Assembly: GCF_000471905.2 (NCBI RefSeq)
Contig: NW_006497023.1
Span: forward strand, 559,304 to 623,303
Length of the DNA: 64,000 nt
Direction of reading: 5' to 3'
Origin: Amborella trichopoda
Taxonomy: Eukaryota > Streptophyta > Magnoliopsida > Amborellales > Amborellaceae
Shown piece by piece: positions 1 to 11,159 of the stretch. The notes beneath the pieces are model-generated. The model had not been told where the DNA came from, did not search any database, and saw only the letters and a program-made list of their open reading frames with translations. The position numbers were made by a program, and so were the translations under genes. Within the stretch, counting starts at the first letter, position 1. Every line of letters starts with the position of its first letter.

Positions 1-507
1 CGAATGTATACAGGTGTGCACATCCAAAAAAAGAAAGGGTATGAGGATAAGTGAAAGAAAAAAAAAGAGGTAGATCAGAGGAATTTTGACTACGTGACGA
101 GACTAACACAGTAGCCAGATCAGCAAGTGATTGACTTGAAGTGGTAGCAAGACTGGCACGGTAAGTAGACCAGCACAACAGAAATACTACTAGGCCCCAG
201 AACAATCATCGGCCAGCCTGACACAATGGCTAACTTATGGTGGCAGTAAGGCGGGCACGATAACTAAGACCGACCAACAGCAATACTGCTAGACGATGAG
301 ACTATCATGGCAATGTTTGTCTCAGCCTCTCTTGGTCAAATAGGAGAGAGAGAAGAAAGAAGAGAAAGAAAGAGATACATGCACAGTGCTATCGATGTCA
401 TGCATGTGAGAAGAAGACAAGATGAGCAATGAGAGAGAAAAGAAAAAGAGGGGGAGGATAGAGAGAAGGAAAAGAATGAGGGAGAAAGAGAGAAGTGAGC
501 AAGGAAA

Positions 508-1195
508 CATGGACGGTGTTGAGAGAGAAGATAAGAAAGAACATGGATGGTGATGAGCTTCCACTATCCATGACAGAGGAGAGAGAGGATAGGGAAAACA
601 TGGATGGTGATGATCTCTCGCCGTTCATGATAGAAGGGTAAGAATAGAGAGAAAATATGGGCGGCGATGAGCTCCTGTCGTCCATGACAGAGGCTTAAGA
701 AGAGAGATAAAACATAGATAGCGATGAGCTTCCGCAGTCCATAACAAAAGAATGAAAGAAGAGAGAGAGAAGACATGGACGGTGATAACCTTTCGCCGTC
801 CATGACAGAGGAATAAGAAGAAGGAGAAGAGATGGACGACAATGAACTTCCACCTTCCATGACTGAAAAATGAGAGAAGAGAGAGAAGATATGGATGGTG
901 ATGAGCTTCTACCGTCCATGACACACAATCAAGAAGAAGATGGTAATGTGCTTCCATCGTCCATGATAGATGATTAAGAAGAGAGAGAAAACATGAACGA
1001 CGATGTGCTTCTGTCGTCCATGATAGAGAGGAAGACAAGAGAGAGAGAATATGGACGACAATGAGCATCTGTCATCCATAACAGGGGAGTGAGAGGGGAG
1101 AGGAAACATGGGTGGCAATGAGCCTCCGTCACCCATGACAGAGGATTAAGACAAGAGAGAAAACATAGACAGTGATGAGCATCTGTCGCCCATGA
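508..1195. repeat. Tandem hairpin array in LTR-a (about 12 units)
   Basis: About twelve units 45-65 bp apart each hold an imperfect palindrome of about 29 bp separated by GA-rich spacer. The left arm is like ATGGACGG, the loop like TGATGAGCTT, the right arm like CCGTCCAT. The best unit (about 776-803) pairs ATGGACGG with CCGTCCAT perfectly. Another unit (about 1108-1136) has ATGGGTG opposite CACCCAT, so both arms changed together. Others have GACGAC opposite GTCGTC. Confidence 0.8.
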
Positions 1196-1319
1196 CAAAA
1201 GGGAAGACAAGGAAACTTTGACAGGGACCCGGCCCGCCACTCAGGTTAAGGCCGGCTCACTGTTCATGTCCCTGAAGAAAGAAGACATCATGCTAGGCGA
1301 TAGACTCCGTAATGCATGA

Positions 1320-1640
1320 ACAGAGAGGAAGGAGAGAGAATAAGAAATAAAAGAAAGAGGAAGGGAAGATAAAGAAAAAAAAGGAAAGTGGATAAAAACG
1401 ATCAGAGAAGAAATAGGAACGAAAGATATAGAAGAGAAGAGAGAGAAATAGAAAGATGAGAGGAGGAGAGAGAAAGAGACAGATGAGAGGAGGAGAGAGA
1501 ATGAGAGAATGAGAGGAGAGAGAAAGAGAGAGATGAGAGGAGGAGAGAGATGAGAGGAGGAGAAAGAAAGAGAGAGATGAGGGAGGAAAAAGAAAGTTAC
1601 CTTCACCAAGGGTACCAAACCTTTTCTTCTCTCTCCTCTC
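1320..1640. repeat. GA-rich low-complexity tract in LTR-a
   Basis: Degenerate AGAGAG/GAGGAG sequence on the plus strand (CT-rich in the LTR sense). The same tract occurs at the matching place in LTR-b, LTR-c and LTR-d, so it is a conserved feature of the LTR, just after the presumed transcription start. Confidence 0.8.
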
Positions 1641-3203
1641 TCTCTCCAAGACATGCCCATAATTTGAACGTGAAAACTCTCAAACTTTATTGATGAGTAT
1701 TGAAAAATCAAGGCTTCCATGACAATTGTGTTTAACATGTACTTATAGAATTGGGCCCAAACATGGGTATATGTCAAAAAACTACCTAAATTGATGATAA
1801 TTATAATTTAATTGAATTGAAAGAAATTCTAAAATTGAGTGTGAAATGACTATTTTGTCCCTGCCCAACAATATATGGAACTCCAAAACAGTCCCTGCAG
1901 CTGCCCTAGAACTTGCATGATCTTTCAAGGATGATCCCGGGGTACTTTGATTCCTATTCGACTGAAAGATGATTGTTTTCTTGTTGGGCTTGGCATGGCG
2001 ATCGATTTCACACCAATTTCGAGTCACGGATCGTGTTTTTAAGCCACGATCATGCGACGTGAAATTTGGATGAATCTTGAAAACTACAGATCGATAGTGT
2101 GCTCATTCTTTGATATTTATTCATGATTTCTTCACTGGATCACACTAAGCATGCCGTCACGATCGCATGGCAACAAACGCAGCTCGATTTTATGCCCAGA
2201 CGAAGATTTCACAACTTTAAAGGTTTGGCCGGAATCTAGAACTTCGGTGCCAGACTTTTTAGTCACTTTATTAGCTTCGTCCGACCGTTCATCATATACA
2301 GAGTTCGGATCAAATATAGCCCTAGACATTACGCACACAATGGAACTAGTCTCATGTCAATCCGATCGGCGAGCGTCATGATTTGGTTGCTCGAGCGAGG
2401 CATGTTGCTGCTGATTTTTCTGCAACGTATTTTATGGATCGACAACTTCTCTCTAGCTTTTCTCCTTGCTTGGACATCGTCAAGGGCCGTGCCATATATC
2501 AAAATGCTCCTCTTAACGAGACGAACACGTTCACAAACCATGAGTATGCTCTGGCATAGGACGAATGAGATAGGGGCCTCTAAATTCATTGTCCGAAACT
2601 GTGACAACAATCACCATTATGGTGATTTGGTACTGGGAGGACACACAAGAATAGTGTACGGCCTATCCCTTTTTGGTATTTTACACATAGGGTTTTTCAA
2701 CTGTACTGGATCCAATGGCAGTGATCCCACAACAATTTGATGCACCAAAAATATAGTTCTAGTTACGGGGTCCGTTTCAAGATGCTAGAGACTAATTTTT
2801 TCGAAATTGTTTCTTTGTCTGCATTGCCTTAGACATGTCGGATTGCGACGAAACTTGGCAGGTGGCCTTTTGAAGTGCTTAGGAATATTTTAACCCATTC
2901 TAGGGCAATTCTGAGACTGTCAAGAATTCCACTATATATTAGGCTTTATTGATCGGCTTCCTCTTTATTCCGCATCAGGGACCAAGGTGCTGAAAAATGT
3001 CTTCAAACAATCAATAACTAAATAATATGAGCTTTCCACCTACGATAGGCATGAATTGAATTATAATCAAATTGCTTTGGGTCGGTTACCAATATTTTTA
3101 GTTGGAGATTATACAATTCAAACAATTATAAATTCGAATCAAACAAAAGTACTTATGAATAAACCCCTTGATACAAGAACAATTGCAAATTATAATTTTA
3201 GGT

Positions 3204-3486
3204 TTAACACTGACGGGAATAATATTCTACGACTAACAATTCATTGATTTTCAAACTGATCCATTTACTATATATTATTTGATTTGCTAATCCTTTATAC
3301 TGCAATGATTAAAGAGTCAAATGTTTTGGAAACTCCTCGTTGGGAGATGAATTCATATGATTTTGAATCAGATCGTTGGATCTTTCTTTCTCCCTCGTAG
3401 TAACAAACTCTCCGGATTTGCAGTAATAACTTGGTATAACTATTAGACTACCATTAACTAAAATATGCTTATGGGTAACTAATTTG
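3204..3486 (-). pseudogene. rps4: Plastid rps4 3' fragment in nuclear DNA (NUPT)
   Basis: The minus strand encodes the C-terminal part of plastid ribosomal protein S4. Recognisable are the S4-domain stretch QLVTHKHILVNG followed by IPSYYCKS, then a segment like NSSPNEEFPKHLTL, and the typical end [14 protein letters not shown] before a stop at 3204-3206. An in-frame stop and several substitutions show that it is not functional. It begins abruptly at about 3486, where rpoC1 sequence of opposite orientation starts. DNA to the left (3010-3203) may include rps4 3' flank but I could not identify it. The fragment cannot make a working S4 protein. Confidence 0.85.
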
Positions 3487-3992
3487 TGGTCTAATCCGAC
3501 AACATGTTGCTTCCAACATAGGGATTGCTAAAAGTAAAATTCGGGAATAAGAACCAATTGTATGGGAAATACTTTAAAAAGTTACAGAAGGACATCCTGT
3601 ATTATTGAATAGAGCACCTACTTTGCATAGATTAGCCATATAGGAATTCCAATTAATTCTAGTGGAGGGATGTGCTATTTGTTTACATCCCTTAGTTCGT
3701 AAGGGATTCAATGCAGACTTCGATGGGGATCATAACTGTTCATATACTGTTGTCTTTGGAAGCTCAAGCAGAAGCCCGTTTACTTATGCATACTCATATG
3801 AATCTCTTGTCTCCGACTATTGGAGTTCCTATTTCTGTACCAACTCAAGATATGCTTATTGGCCTCTATGCATTAACGATTGGGAATCGCTGATGTCTTT
3901 GTACAAATAGGTACAATTTATGTAACTACAAAAACTATCAAAATGAAATAGTTGACGATAATAACTATAATTATACAGAACAGAAAGAACCT
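3487..3992 (+). pseudogene. rpoC1: Plastid rpoC1 internal fragment in nuclear DNA (NUPT)
   Basis: Plus strand matches the RNA polymerase beta-prime subunit core. It starts near GLIRQHVASNIGIAKSKIRE, then has PVLLNRAPTLHRL, then [17 protein letters not shown]. This last stretch contains the NADFDGD active-site motif that binds catalytic magnesium. Further on are [29 protein letters not shown] and NYQNE. There are stops (for example in the IRE and WEIL regions) and a single-base deletion just after NADFDGD, so the copy is dead. In plastid genomes rpoC1 is not next to rps4, so the pair is a composite insertion or came from a rearranged source. Confidence 0.9.
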
Positions 3993-4560
3993 TAATTTTT
4001 GTCGTTTATGAAATGAGGTACTTTTGGCTAATTAAAATAAAATGAGATACTTTTCTGGTAATATAAAAGACATGATATAATATATAGCTGACTCGCCTAT
4101 TGAAAAAGAAGGAAACAAAAGCTTTGATCTAAGCCCCTTTACTAGTAAGGGCCAACTGGACTTGCTTAGTAATAAAAGAGCCTTTAAAAATCTTAAATAG
4201 CTGCTTCAAATAAGGAAAAATCTTGAACAACTGCCTTAAAGAGAGATATAACTTAAAACAACGCAACAAAGCACTTTTCGCTTTAAACTGGCCCGGAGTC
4301 TCGGTACCGCACTTTCCAGACAGGAACTCTTTCTTTTCGACACTTGAACTGTTACTGTGTTCCAACTCATTTCGACTTCCTGTGCCTTCAGCTTCTATGC
4401 CCGTAGAAAATTCAAAGCTCGTTGACTGGGTGGAAGCATCATAATAAGTTGACTTGATTGATTGAGTTCAAGCCCAGCGCTTCGCTTCTGGTTCATTTTT
4501 GGTAATTAAAAAAAAATGGGATATTTTTCGTATGAAAATTAAATTGAGGTACTTTATGGT
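3993..4560. other. Possible mitochondrial-like patch flanked by similar AT-rich direct repeats
   Basis: About 4085-4492 is less AT-rich than its surroundings and has the look of plant mitochondrial intergenic DNA, judged by style only; no gene is recognised. It is bracketed by two similar segments in the same orientation: around 4032-4066 (TAATTAAAATAAAATGAGAT, then ACTTTTCTGG) and around 4502-4540 (TAATTAAAAAAAAATGGGAT, then ATTTTTCG). The organellar origin is a weak inference. Confidence 0.3.
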
Positions 4561-6768
4561 ATAATGCATGCATCAGCTGCTAGCTTAGGGGTGGAAACTG
4601 AATTTAATTGTGTGTTGATCACTACTGTGGTGTATATTGCTGGGCTTTACTTCTCCTCAAGATTTCTCGAGATGCTGGGAGCTTGTCTACTTGAGCAGCA
4701 CATTATTTCTGGATGATAGATTGGTGAAGCGTTTTGAAAGAACAATCAATGGTAGAGGCATCAGTACCATGCTAGAGGCAGTTACCTTCCGCTGATGAGA
4801 ATCATGGAATTTGAGATAAGGCCAAAAACTTATAAGTCGCATATGGAGAGACATGGTATAGTGCCCCTTGATGATCTTGGTGTTGGAGTAGTGGATAGAT
4901 GGAATTCAGCGTAAGTTGCATCAAGAGACTCAACATTTCAGAATGCAGTGCCAAATCAGGTCCAGCAAGTATTTGCAACATGATGAAGTCCTCAGCCGTG
5001 CTGGCCAGATTGAGTAGTGGCAAGGATTTCTAGCACATAGCCAAAGTGTGGGACAATAAAAAGAAGATTTCTTGGAACCACTTTAAAGTGTTTTCAAGTG
5101 AAGCTGACACTCTACCAATTAGTTTCTAAAATAGATATTAGATAAATGTAAAATATTTGAATTTATAATATTAAATTTTGTTATGTTTAATAGATTGATT
5201 CCTGACCTTTGAAATATATTTGGGGTACCACAATGTCACTTTCTTTTTTGGTACTTGGATCCTTCTGTAGGGTACATTCTTTCTAGCTGACAACTTATAG
5301 AGGAATGTTTTTCCTTTTACGTTTGTCCCCTAAAATTTATTTATGTTGTCTTGATTTCCTTTCATTAATCAGTCTTGTACTAGGAATTAAGTTTTTTATC
5401 CATTTTATTTTTGAGTAAGTGGCATAATTTTGGTGCAGATTTGTCATATTCTACCTCTTGACCACCCTACTTAATGTATTTTCACAATTTGGCCACCTCG
5501 TAGAAGGAATGGGTTATGACATTGCATGCCTCATATATCATCTATGCTTGATCTAGGGTTGTTTGCAATCCTTGTAAGATTATAATTCCTTATGATTGCT
5601 TATCCTAGTGTCAACAGTTAAGTTTGTAAAGATTGAGGCCACCAAGTAGTCAAAGGGATATGCTTTCATACAATACTCATGCCAAGAAGATGCCATGCTA
5701 TGGAGCACATGGACAGGAAGGTCTGAAAACTTTTGTAACTTTGAATATGAATTTGTTGTTGAACATTTCGTGTCTTGGAAGCTTAAATCCACTTTTATCT
5801 TAGTATTTGAATGGCAGGCTCATCTATGTGGAGATTGCAAAGCCTAGCTACTCCGGATCTGATGCTTTCCCTAGGACCTCCAGCCCCCCTCTGAAGCAAA
5901 GCTAATGGTCACAGGCATGAGAAGTGAAAGACTGTCTTATGACATGCGCTGTGCTGCAAATTTGCTCTATATTCATCTGAATCATGAGTATCATTTTCTA
6001 CTTCGAAATGGTTTTTGCAGTAAGTGCTTCAACAGTGAACTTTCTGGTTCACCTCAAACCTTTGTTGTTCCGTGAATTTTATTTGTGGCTTCAAGAATCT
6101 GTAAAATTGTCTAGGCCTTACCATCAGGGTTGAAGGCATATAGTCCTTGTGTAAAACATTTTGCTACATGGTTAAACCGATAGAACCTTCCGAAAATATT
6201 TCTCTCTTTGTTATTGAAATATTCAGGCACATCTCTTTTACTTGTTTGTAACTTTGGGGGTGCTATTGCCATCCACTTTTTTGTCTTTTGAACCTAATCT
6301 TAGTTGCACACATTGGAAATATATTTATGGCAGCCACCTTTTAATGTTCCTCTATGTCTGAGAAAATATATCTTAGCCAAGAGATGTCACACATACACAC
6401 ACATAGATAGATAGAAAGAGAGAAAGAGAGAGATATTGAAATAATACAACCAGAAGAAATATGTGAAAGAACATGAGGGGGAGGGTAGGGTAGTCTAGAC
6501 AACAAGTGTCATATTTAATTTGTGAAGGGCTACAACCATTGCTGACCATCAATGTAAGAAATGTTGAGGAAAGGAGCAGCCTGACTATCATTGAGGATAT
6601 GCACGTACAAAACCCTCAATGTTGTATTGGCTCCACTTCCACTGCACTGGTAGTCTCCATAAAATATGCTCCTAGTTTTCCACCAAGTAATAACAAAATA
6701 AGTTGCAGCTAAGAAGAGAGAGTTAGAGATATAATGAATCATAGTTATCAAGACTAAACCAAATCATA
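4561..6768. other. Unannotated AT-rich DNA
   Basis: No gene can be supported. Short open stretches (for example minus 4802-5023 and 5580-5792) have no recognisable motif. Around 5900-6060 the plus strand reads for about 50 codons without a stop (includes MRCAANLLYIHLNHEYHFLL) in a protein-like way, so a decayed exon is possible but the family is unknown. 6376-6433 is a short CA/GATA/GA microsatellite. Confidence 0.4.
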
Positions 6769-7035
6769 GTTATCAAGACTGGACCGAATTGGCTGTCAAC
6801 CGATTTAACCGATTTTACAATTTATGTGTTAAGACCTCGGCCGGTTTGGTCCAAAGTAAAAATTGAGTTTGGCTAAAAAAACCAATCAAACCAATGTGAG
6901 ATAGCTTATATTTTTGAACGATTATATTAATTTGTCTTTTGTTTTGTTTCCTAAAATCTAGTTCTACTAGTGGTTGGACTGATTTTCACTAGACCAAACC
7001 CCTCACCGTTTGGTGGCCAGTCTGATCTTGATAAC
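6769..7035. mobile_element. MITE-like element with GTTATCAAGA terminal inverted repeats
   Basis: The left end GTTATCAAGACTGGACC is mirrored at the right end, whose reverse complement begins GTTATCAAGATCAGACTGG. Length is about 267 bp with no coding capacity, and the interior has the paired CCGGTTTGGT-type segments common in a widespread plant MITE group. The left terminus is preceded by a second copy of the same start (AATCATAGTTATCAAGACT, about 6738-6756), so the end was tandemly duplicated. I did not find a clear target-site duplication. Confidence 0.6.
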
Positions 7036-7109
7036 ATTAATGCAAATGTCTATAAGATTCACTCATACTTTTGATCCAAATGTCTAAGATGCCCAATAAC
7101 ACATGTCAC

Positions 7110-7345
7110 AATCTTCAAAATTATCTCTCTCTCTCTTTGTCTCTCCCTCTCTCACACACATATACACACGCGTGCACATGCACATACACACATAGAGTAG
7201 AGTGCTGCCCATATGAATATTTGTAGAGCTATAACTTTTCAAAATTCTCTCTCTCACACACACACCCAACACATATGCATACATACACACACAGTAGAGT
7301 GCTGCACGTATGAATATTTGTGGAGCTATAACTTTTTAAATTAGT
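7110..7345. repeat. Tandem duplication (about 110 bp x 2) with CT/CA microsatellite
   Basis: Two adjacent units each contain CTCTCT, a CACACA-rich run, then AGAGTGCTGC, TATGAATATTTGT and GAGCTATAACTTTT. They differ mainly in microsatellite length, as expected for slippage. Confidence 0.8.
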
Positions 7346-10217
7346 TCTTATAGTGATCTAGAATGTACTCATGTGAATAACTTAAAATATTTCTTCTACA
7401 TCTACTACCACAAATGAGGAATTCTGTGACCATTGTGCTCATGGGATCCTTGAGTTTTTTCAGTCAATCAACACGATCTTTTCGGACCCAATCTTTGCAT
7501 ATTATATCTTAGTACGTTGATCAATATTTTTGTCATTACAATGGGCTCCTTTGGCTTATTCTCTTACATAAAGAGCAATAATTTGGATAGTTCTTGCATT
7601 AACATTCTTCTTGTAGCACTCGTTCCCCTTGTCTACCCGAATTTAGTGCGGAGTTCTGCAAATTCTAAGAGGAAAATATGAAAAGGAAATTCTCACTGAA
7701 AAATGTATCCTGAAGAAAGGAGTCCTCTCCAGATTTGCACTACAGTAAATACTAGGTAGTGTGAAAAAAGTTTACAAGTCCACCTAATTCACTTCATTGA
7801 ACCAGTAAATGGACCATGACCCTTTAATTGATATGTTGAAGGTATCTATCTACTTCATCACTACACTGCCGAAGGGACTGTGACATGTTAACTTATGTAT
7901 TCAATGACTTGAATCTATGTTTTTTGGCAAGGGGTTGTAAAATCGTGTGCATCTAGAACCATCGGCACTGAGTAGTAGCTACAAGTAAACGTCGTATGTA
8001 GTCCTATCTACGCACGTCATGTATTTTTGGCTCCATCTCAAACTCCTGACCATACTGCAGGTTTGTATGATATGGCCAAATACTCCATACTCATATCTTA
8101 AGCTCCTTTTTTCTGCTCTCTCTACGCAGTTGATAATCATTTGGTTACAATAACAAGTTTCACATAGGTTTCTTGTGAAAATTTCCCTCAGACACAATGC
8201 TTGCTCTTAAAGTGTTACAATTGGAGGATTACATCTTTCACAACCTTATGAAATATTGTCTCAAAGATTGCTATAGTCAACTGGTGCTAGGATTTGGTGG
8301 ACACCCTTTTTGTCATACGTTTTCTCTAGGATTCTTCTTCTGTATCAATTTATTCCTAAAATAAAATAATTGTATTTGTTGGTGGACCTTTCAAATTAAT
8401 TTTGAGCAGTAGAGTTGTCTCTGTCATTCCTCATCTGTTCACCATGAGGCTCTAAGTGTGTAAACCTCTCTCTGTCAAATTGTTTTGCAGTCTAGAATGG
8501 GAACCTCCTTAACATCCAGTGGATCTGCCTGATGCTATAGGTAACAAGAGCGCTTAGAAAACGTAGCTATTCATGGTGTTTCTTTAATAGTTGATTATTA
8601 GAAGATCAGGTTACAGTTCGATTAGTTATGTTTTTAGCTTTTTTGTCATGGTAATTTATTTTTGTGGTCAATTATTCCAACAGTTGGCAAGAAACATTTG
8701 GATGTCAGCTTCATTTGAATGCATGTTTCACTGTTCAAAAACTTGTACTAGAGCATTCAATGATTGCTGTAAGAGATATTCATCTTCATGAAGTCGTATA
8801 ACAATTAACAAGCATATGAAATTTTTAATGGAAATAGGAAACTATAGAAAATTAGCCTCAGTTCTAGTGTTGATTTCAGATGGAAGAATGGCAACTTACT
8901 GGTCTCGAGATGGGTCATTCCAATCATTCCAACCATCTGAAGATATGATTTCAGACATGGAGGTATAAGCAAATATGACAGTGGAGAAAGGGCATCATGC
9001 ACACCGCAACCATGTGCATCCTCTCCCACCAATGCTGCAGTTCACGAAGGAGAAGCCTGTGCTCTCATCCCCTATTGATCGAGCTTGTGCCGAGATAGCC
9101 TCTGTTATGAGTTTTGCTCCACTTTTCACTACGTATGCCACTGAATTCAGTTGGCAGTTCTGAAATTACGATAAAGTATTTGAATCAAAGAAACCATAAA
9201 ATAGCATTTTGAAATTATCTCTGTAGCACTTTCAGCCTCTATGATTAGTAGATGGGAATGAGGAAACATGGGACAAGCCACTATGTGCTTTGGCCAGTTC
9301 GTGTTCCCTCTCTTTCTCCCCTATAAGAAGAAGTTTGAAATCTGGACCTGTTAGCTCACTACTTCATATTGAGTTTTATCTATTCCTAAACCATGTTGGA
9401 ACGAAGTAGGAGTAAGGATTCTTATGGTTCATATTTACATCAATCCAATCAAACAAGACCATAACAAAGTAAAGAAAATCTCTGGACCGATCTCATCTTT
9501 GTTCAAGTAAAGTTTCGCATGTCCAATTCAGCATGGTGATTGATTAGATGTTCCTGACTAATATGATTAACATGAATTGTGCATCTAATTGAAATTGGAT
9601 GTATTGAGAAGTACCCCATCATCACCAAATTACCCTCACCCCTTTTGATTTTCATACCAAGATCCATTTACCTGATTCTACTATCACTAGCACATTTGTA
9701 GTACAATTAAGGGCCGTAACCCGGCGCTGGTCCCGCATAAGCAAGGTCAACAAATAAAGTAGTTTTCTGATAAATGAGTGGGGCTTTAGTGTATGACACT
9801 ACATTCCATTCATCAATCTAAGCGGATTGACCATAAGAAGTGAATCAGTCACTGTATTAAGTGCCAAGGATATTTTGCACTACTAGTTCAGCTATAAAAT
9901 GCAATTTAGCTGTTGTCCATTTGAAGTTTTGTACTTAGTGCAACTTCATGTTTTATGTTAATCTGAAGAAATATCACAAGCATTGCATACCTTGTTTATG
10001 TGTTCCAAGTCTCATACATGACATACAGAACGATGTACTGTGTGTGATTGTGAGCTAGTAGGATTCAAATAGAATTTATTTATATATATTCCTTCATAAT
10101 CCATGGAAATGAGAGATTGAGGAAGATGTTTCGTATAGAATTAGTGTTGGGTGGATGAAGTAGATATACAGTTATAGAGTGTTATTTAATGAAAAAGATG
10201 TGTAACAATCCTAAAAT
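7346..10217. other. Unannotated AT-rich DNA
   Basis: No gene or repeat recognised. A plus-strand stretch at about 8885-9163 reads through two short ORFs (the second contains [20 protein letters not shown]) and is richer in GC than its surroundings. It could be a decayed exon, but I cannot name a family and see no intact start or splice structure. Confidence 0.4.
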
Positions 10218-10491
10218 TTCAAAAAAAAAAAAAACAAAAAAAAAAAAAAGAAGAAGGAGAAAATATGCTTTTAAATAGGTGATGTTCTGTTTGAATATGA
10301 TGGTCCTTGAGGACCATCACTGTTTTCAAAAACTTTTGCTTTGGATTAACTTTTGCTTTGCCTTTACTTTTTTCTTTTGCCCGCTTTTGCCTCCTGCTGC
10401 TTGCAGCTGGCAGCGTCCTTTAGCGGACGTGGTTTTCGTACGATAAAAGTCTGCTTTTAACGCGACACCTCAGGTATGAGGTAGAGCGTAA
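10218..10491. other. Poly-A run followed by short GC-richer segment up to assembly gap
   Basis: 10219-10249 is nearly pure A. 10390-10491 is GC-richer, with small palindromes (CTGCTTGCAGCTGGCAG, CGTCCTTTAGCGGACG), and runs into the N run. The A run could be the tail of a retroposed sequence lying to the left, but I see no such body. Confidence 0.35.
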
Positions 10492-10511
10492 NNNNNNNNN
10501 NNNNNNNNNNN
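10492..10511. other. Assembly gap (20 N)
   Basis: Run of N. It separates the GC-richer segment from the pectinesterase fragment, so the downstream part of that gene may be missing only from the assembly. Confidence 1.
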
Positions 10512-10735
10512 CTTTCATTGCCAAAGATAAAATCTATGGAACATTTGGATGAAGCAATCTTTGAAATAATACCTACTACTACGGTCGTCGTGAAGGGTGT
10601 CTTGGCCACTGAAGAACCACAACCCCAAAAAGCAGCTTGGTCACCTGCTATTCTTAAAGCCACAGCTTGCCCACCAACATTCCTAGGGTTTGCAATAGGA
10701 GCCACATTCTAGTTTATGCCGAAAAAGAAAAAAAT
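10512..10735 (-). pseudogene. Pectinesterase (pectin methylesterase) exon fragment, frameshifted
   Basis: The minus strand encodes the catalytic core of a plant pectinesterase, a cell-wall enzyme that removes methyl esters from homogalacturonan. In order I see NVAPIANPRNVGGQAVALRI, then GDQAAFWGCG, then in the neighbouring frame SGQDTLHDDRS and YYFKDCFIQ, then back in the first frame SIDFIFGNE. These match the QAVALR, QDTL and DFIFGN blocks of the family; the QDTL and DFIFG aspartates are the catalytic pair. A one-base loss after GCG and a one-base gain after CFIQ shift the frame over about 27 codons that include QDTL. A stop precedes NVAP. The fragment ends at the N run. Either a pseudogene or a badly assembled exon. 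Confidence 0.8.
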
Positions 10736-11159
10736 ATTGATTTTTATTACACAATAAACAAACAAGATGTAGTATAAATTATGTGACATTTCTGTTTTTG
10801 GGTAAGTCAGAAGGGGACAAAGCCCCTTACCCATTTTTCATTAATGAAAAATTAAAGAAGTAACAGTTCATTATTTTACAACCTTATAATAAGGCAGTTG
10901 TGCTAGATCAATAAGAAAAAACAGAAAAATAAAGTTCGGTGGTCGATAATGCTAAATAGTAGCTCCAGAACTAAGCGTACAATATAATCATCCCATCAGA
11001 AGTTCAAAAAGATGAAATCATGTCATATCATGAAACAACTTGAGTAGTGAGTCAAAAGGCATATATATAGGATAATCTGATATGTATGTATGCTAGTATA
11101 ATCCGATATGTATATATGATAATTCGATAATCCTTGTGATCTAGATTTCAGTACTTTAC

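Larger units (their letters stand above)
1..3009 (-). mobile_element. LTR-a: long LTR of Tat-like gypsy family, cut by window start
   Basis: Read on the minus strand this block matches LTR-c (47585-50634) and LTR-d (57952-61081) over nearly its whole length, with clear divergence. Its 5' end is the TGTTTGAAGAC at 3009, followed by the family phrase TTTTTCAGCACCTTGGTCCC. It carries, in minus order, a unique part, a TATA-like TTCTATAAG near 1745-1753, a GA-rich tract (about 1320-1640) and a tandem hairpin array (about 508-1195). The LTR 3' end lies before base 1. DNA right of 3009 is unrelated to the family's internal region, so this is either the 5' LTR of a minus element extending left or a solo LTR. 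No protein is expected; ORFs here are translations of purine-rich repeats. Confidence 0.85.

Noticed and set aside
322-1240. Several overlapping serine/leucine/histidine-rich ORFs on the minus strand
   Set aside because: They are translations of the GA-rich hairpin array in LTR-a; low complexity, open in several frames, no domain.
1241-1777. 178-codon minus ORF rich in Ser, Leu and Phe
   Set aside because: Reads the CT side of the LTR purine tract; composition explains it.
8975-9163. Possible host gene exon
   Set aside because: No recognisable domain, stop directly upstream, no splice context I can defend.
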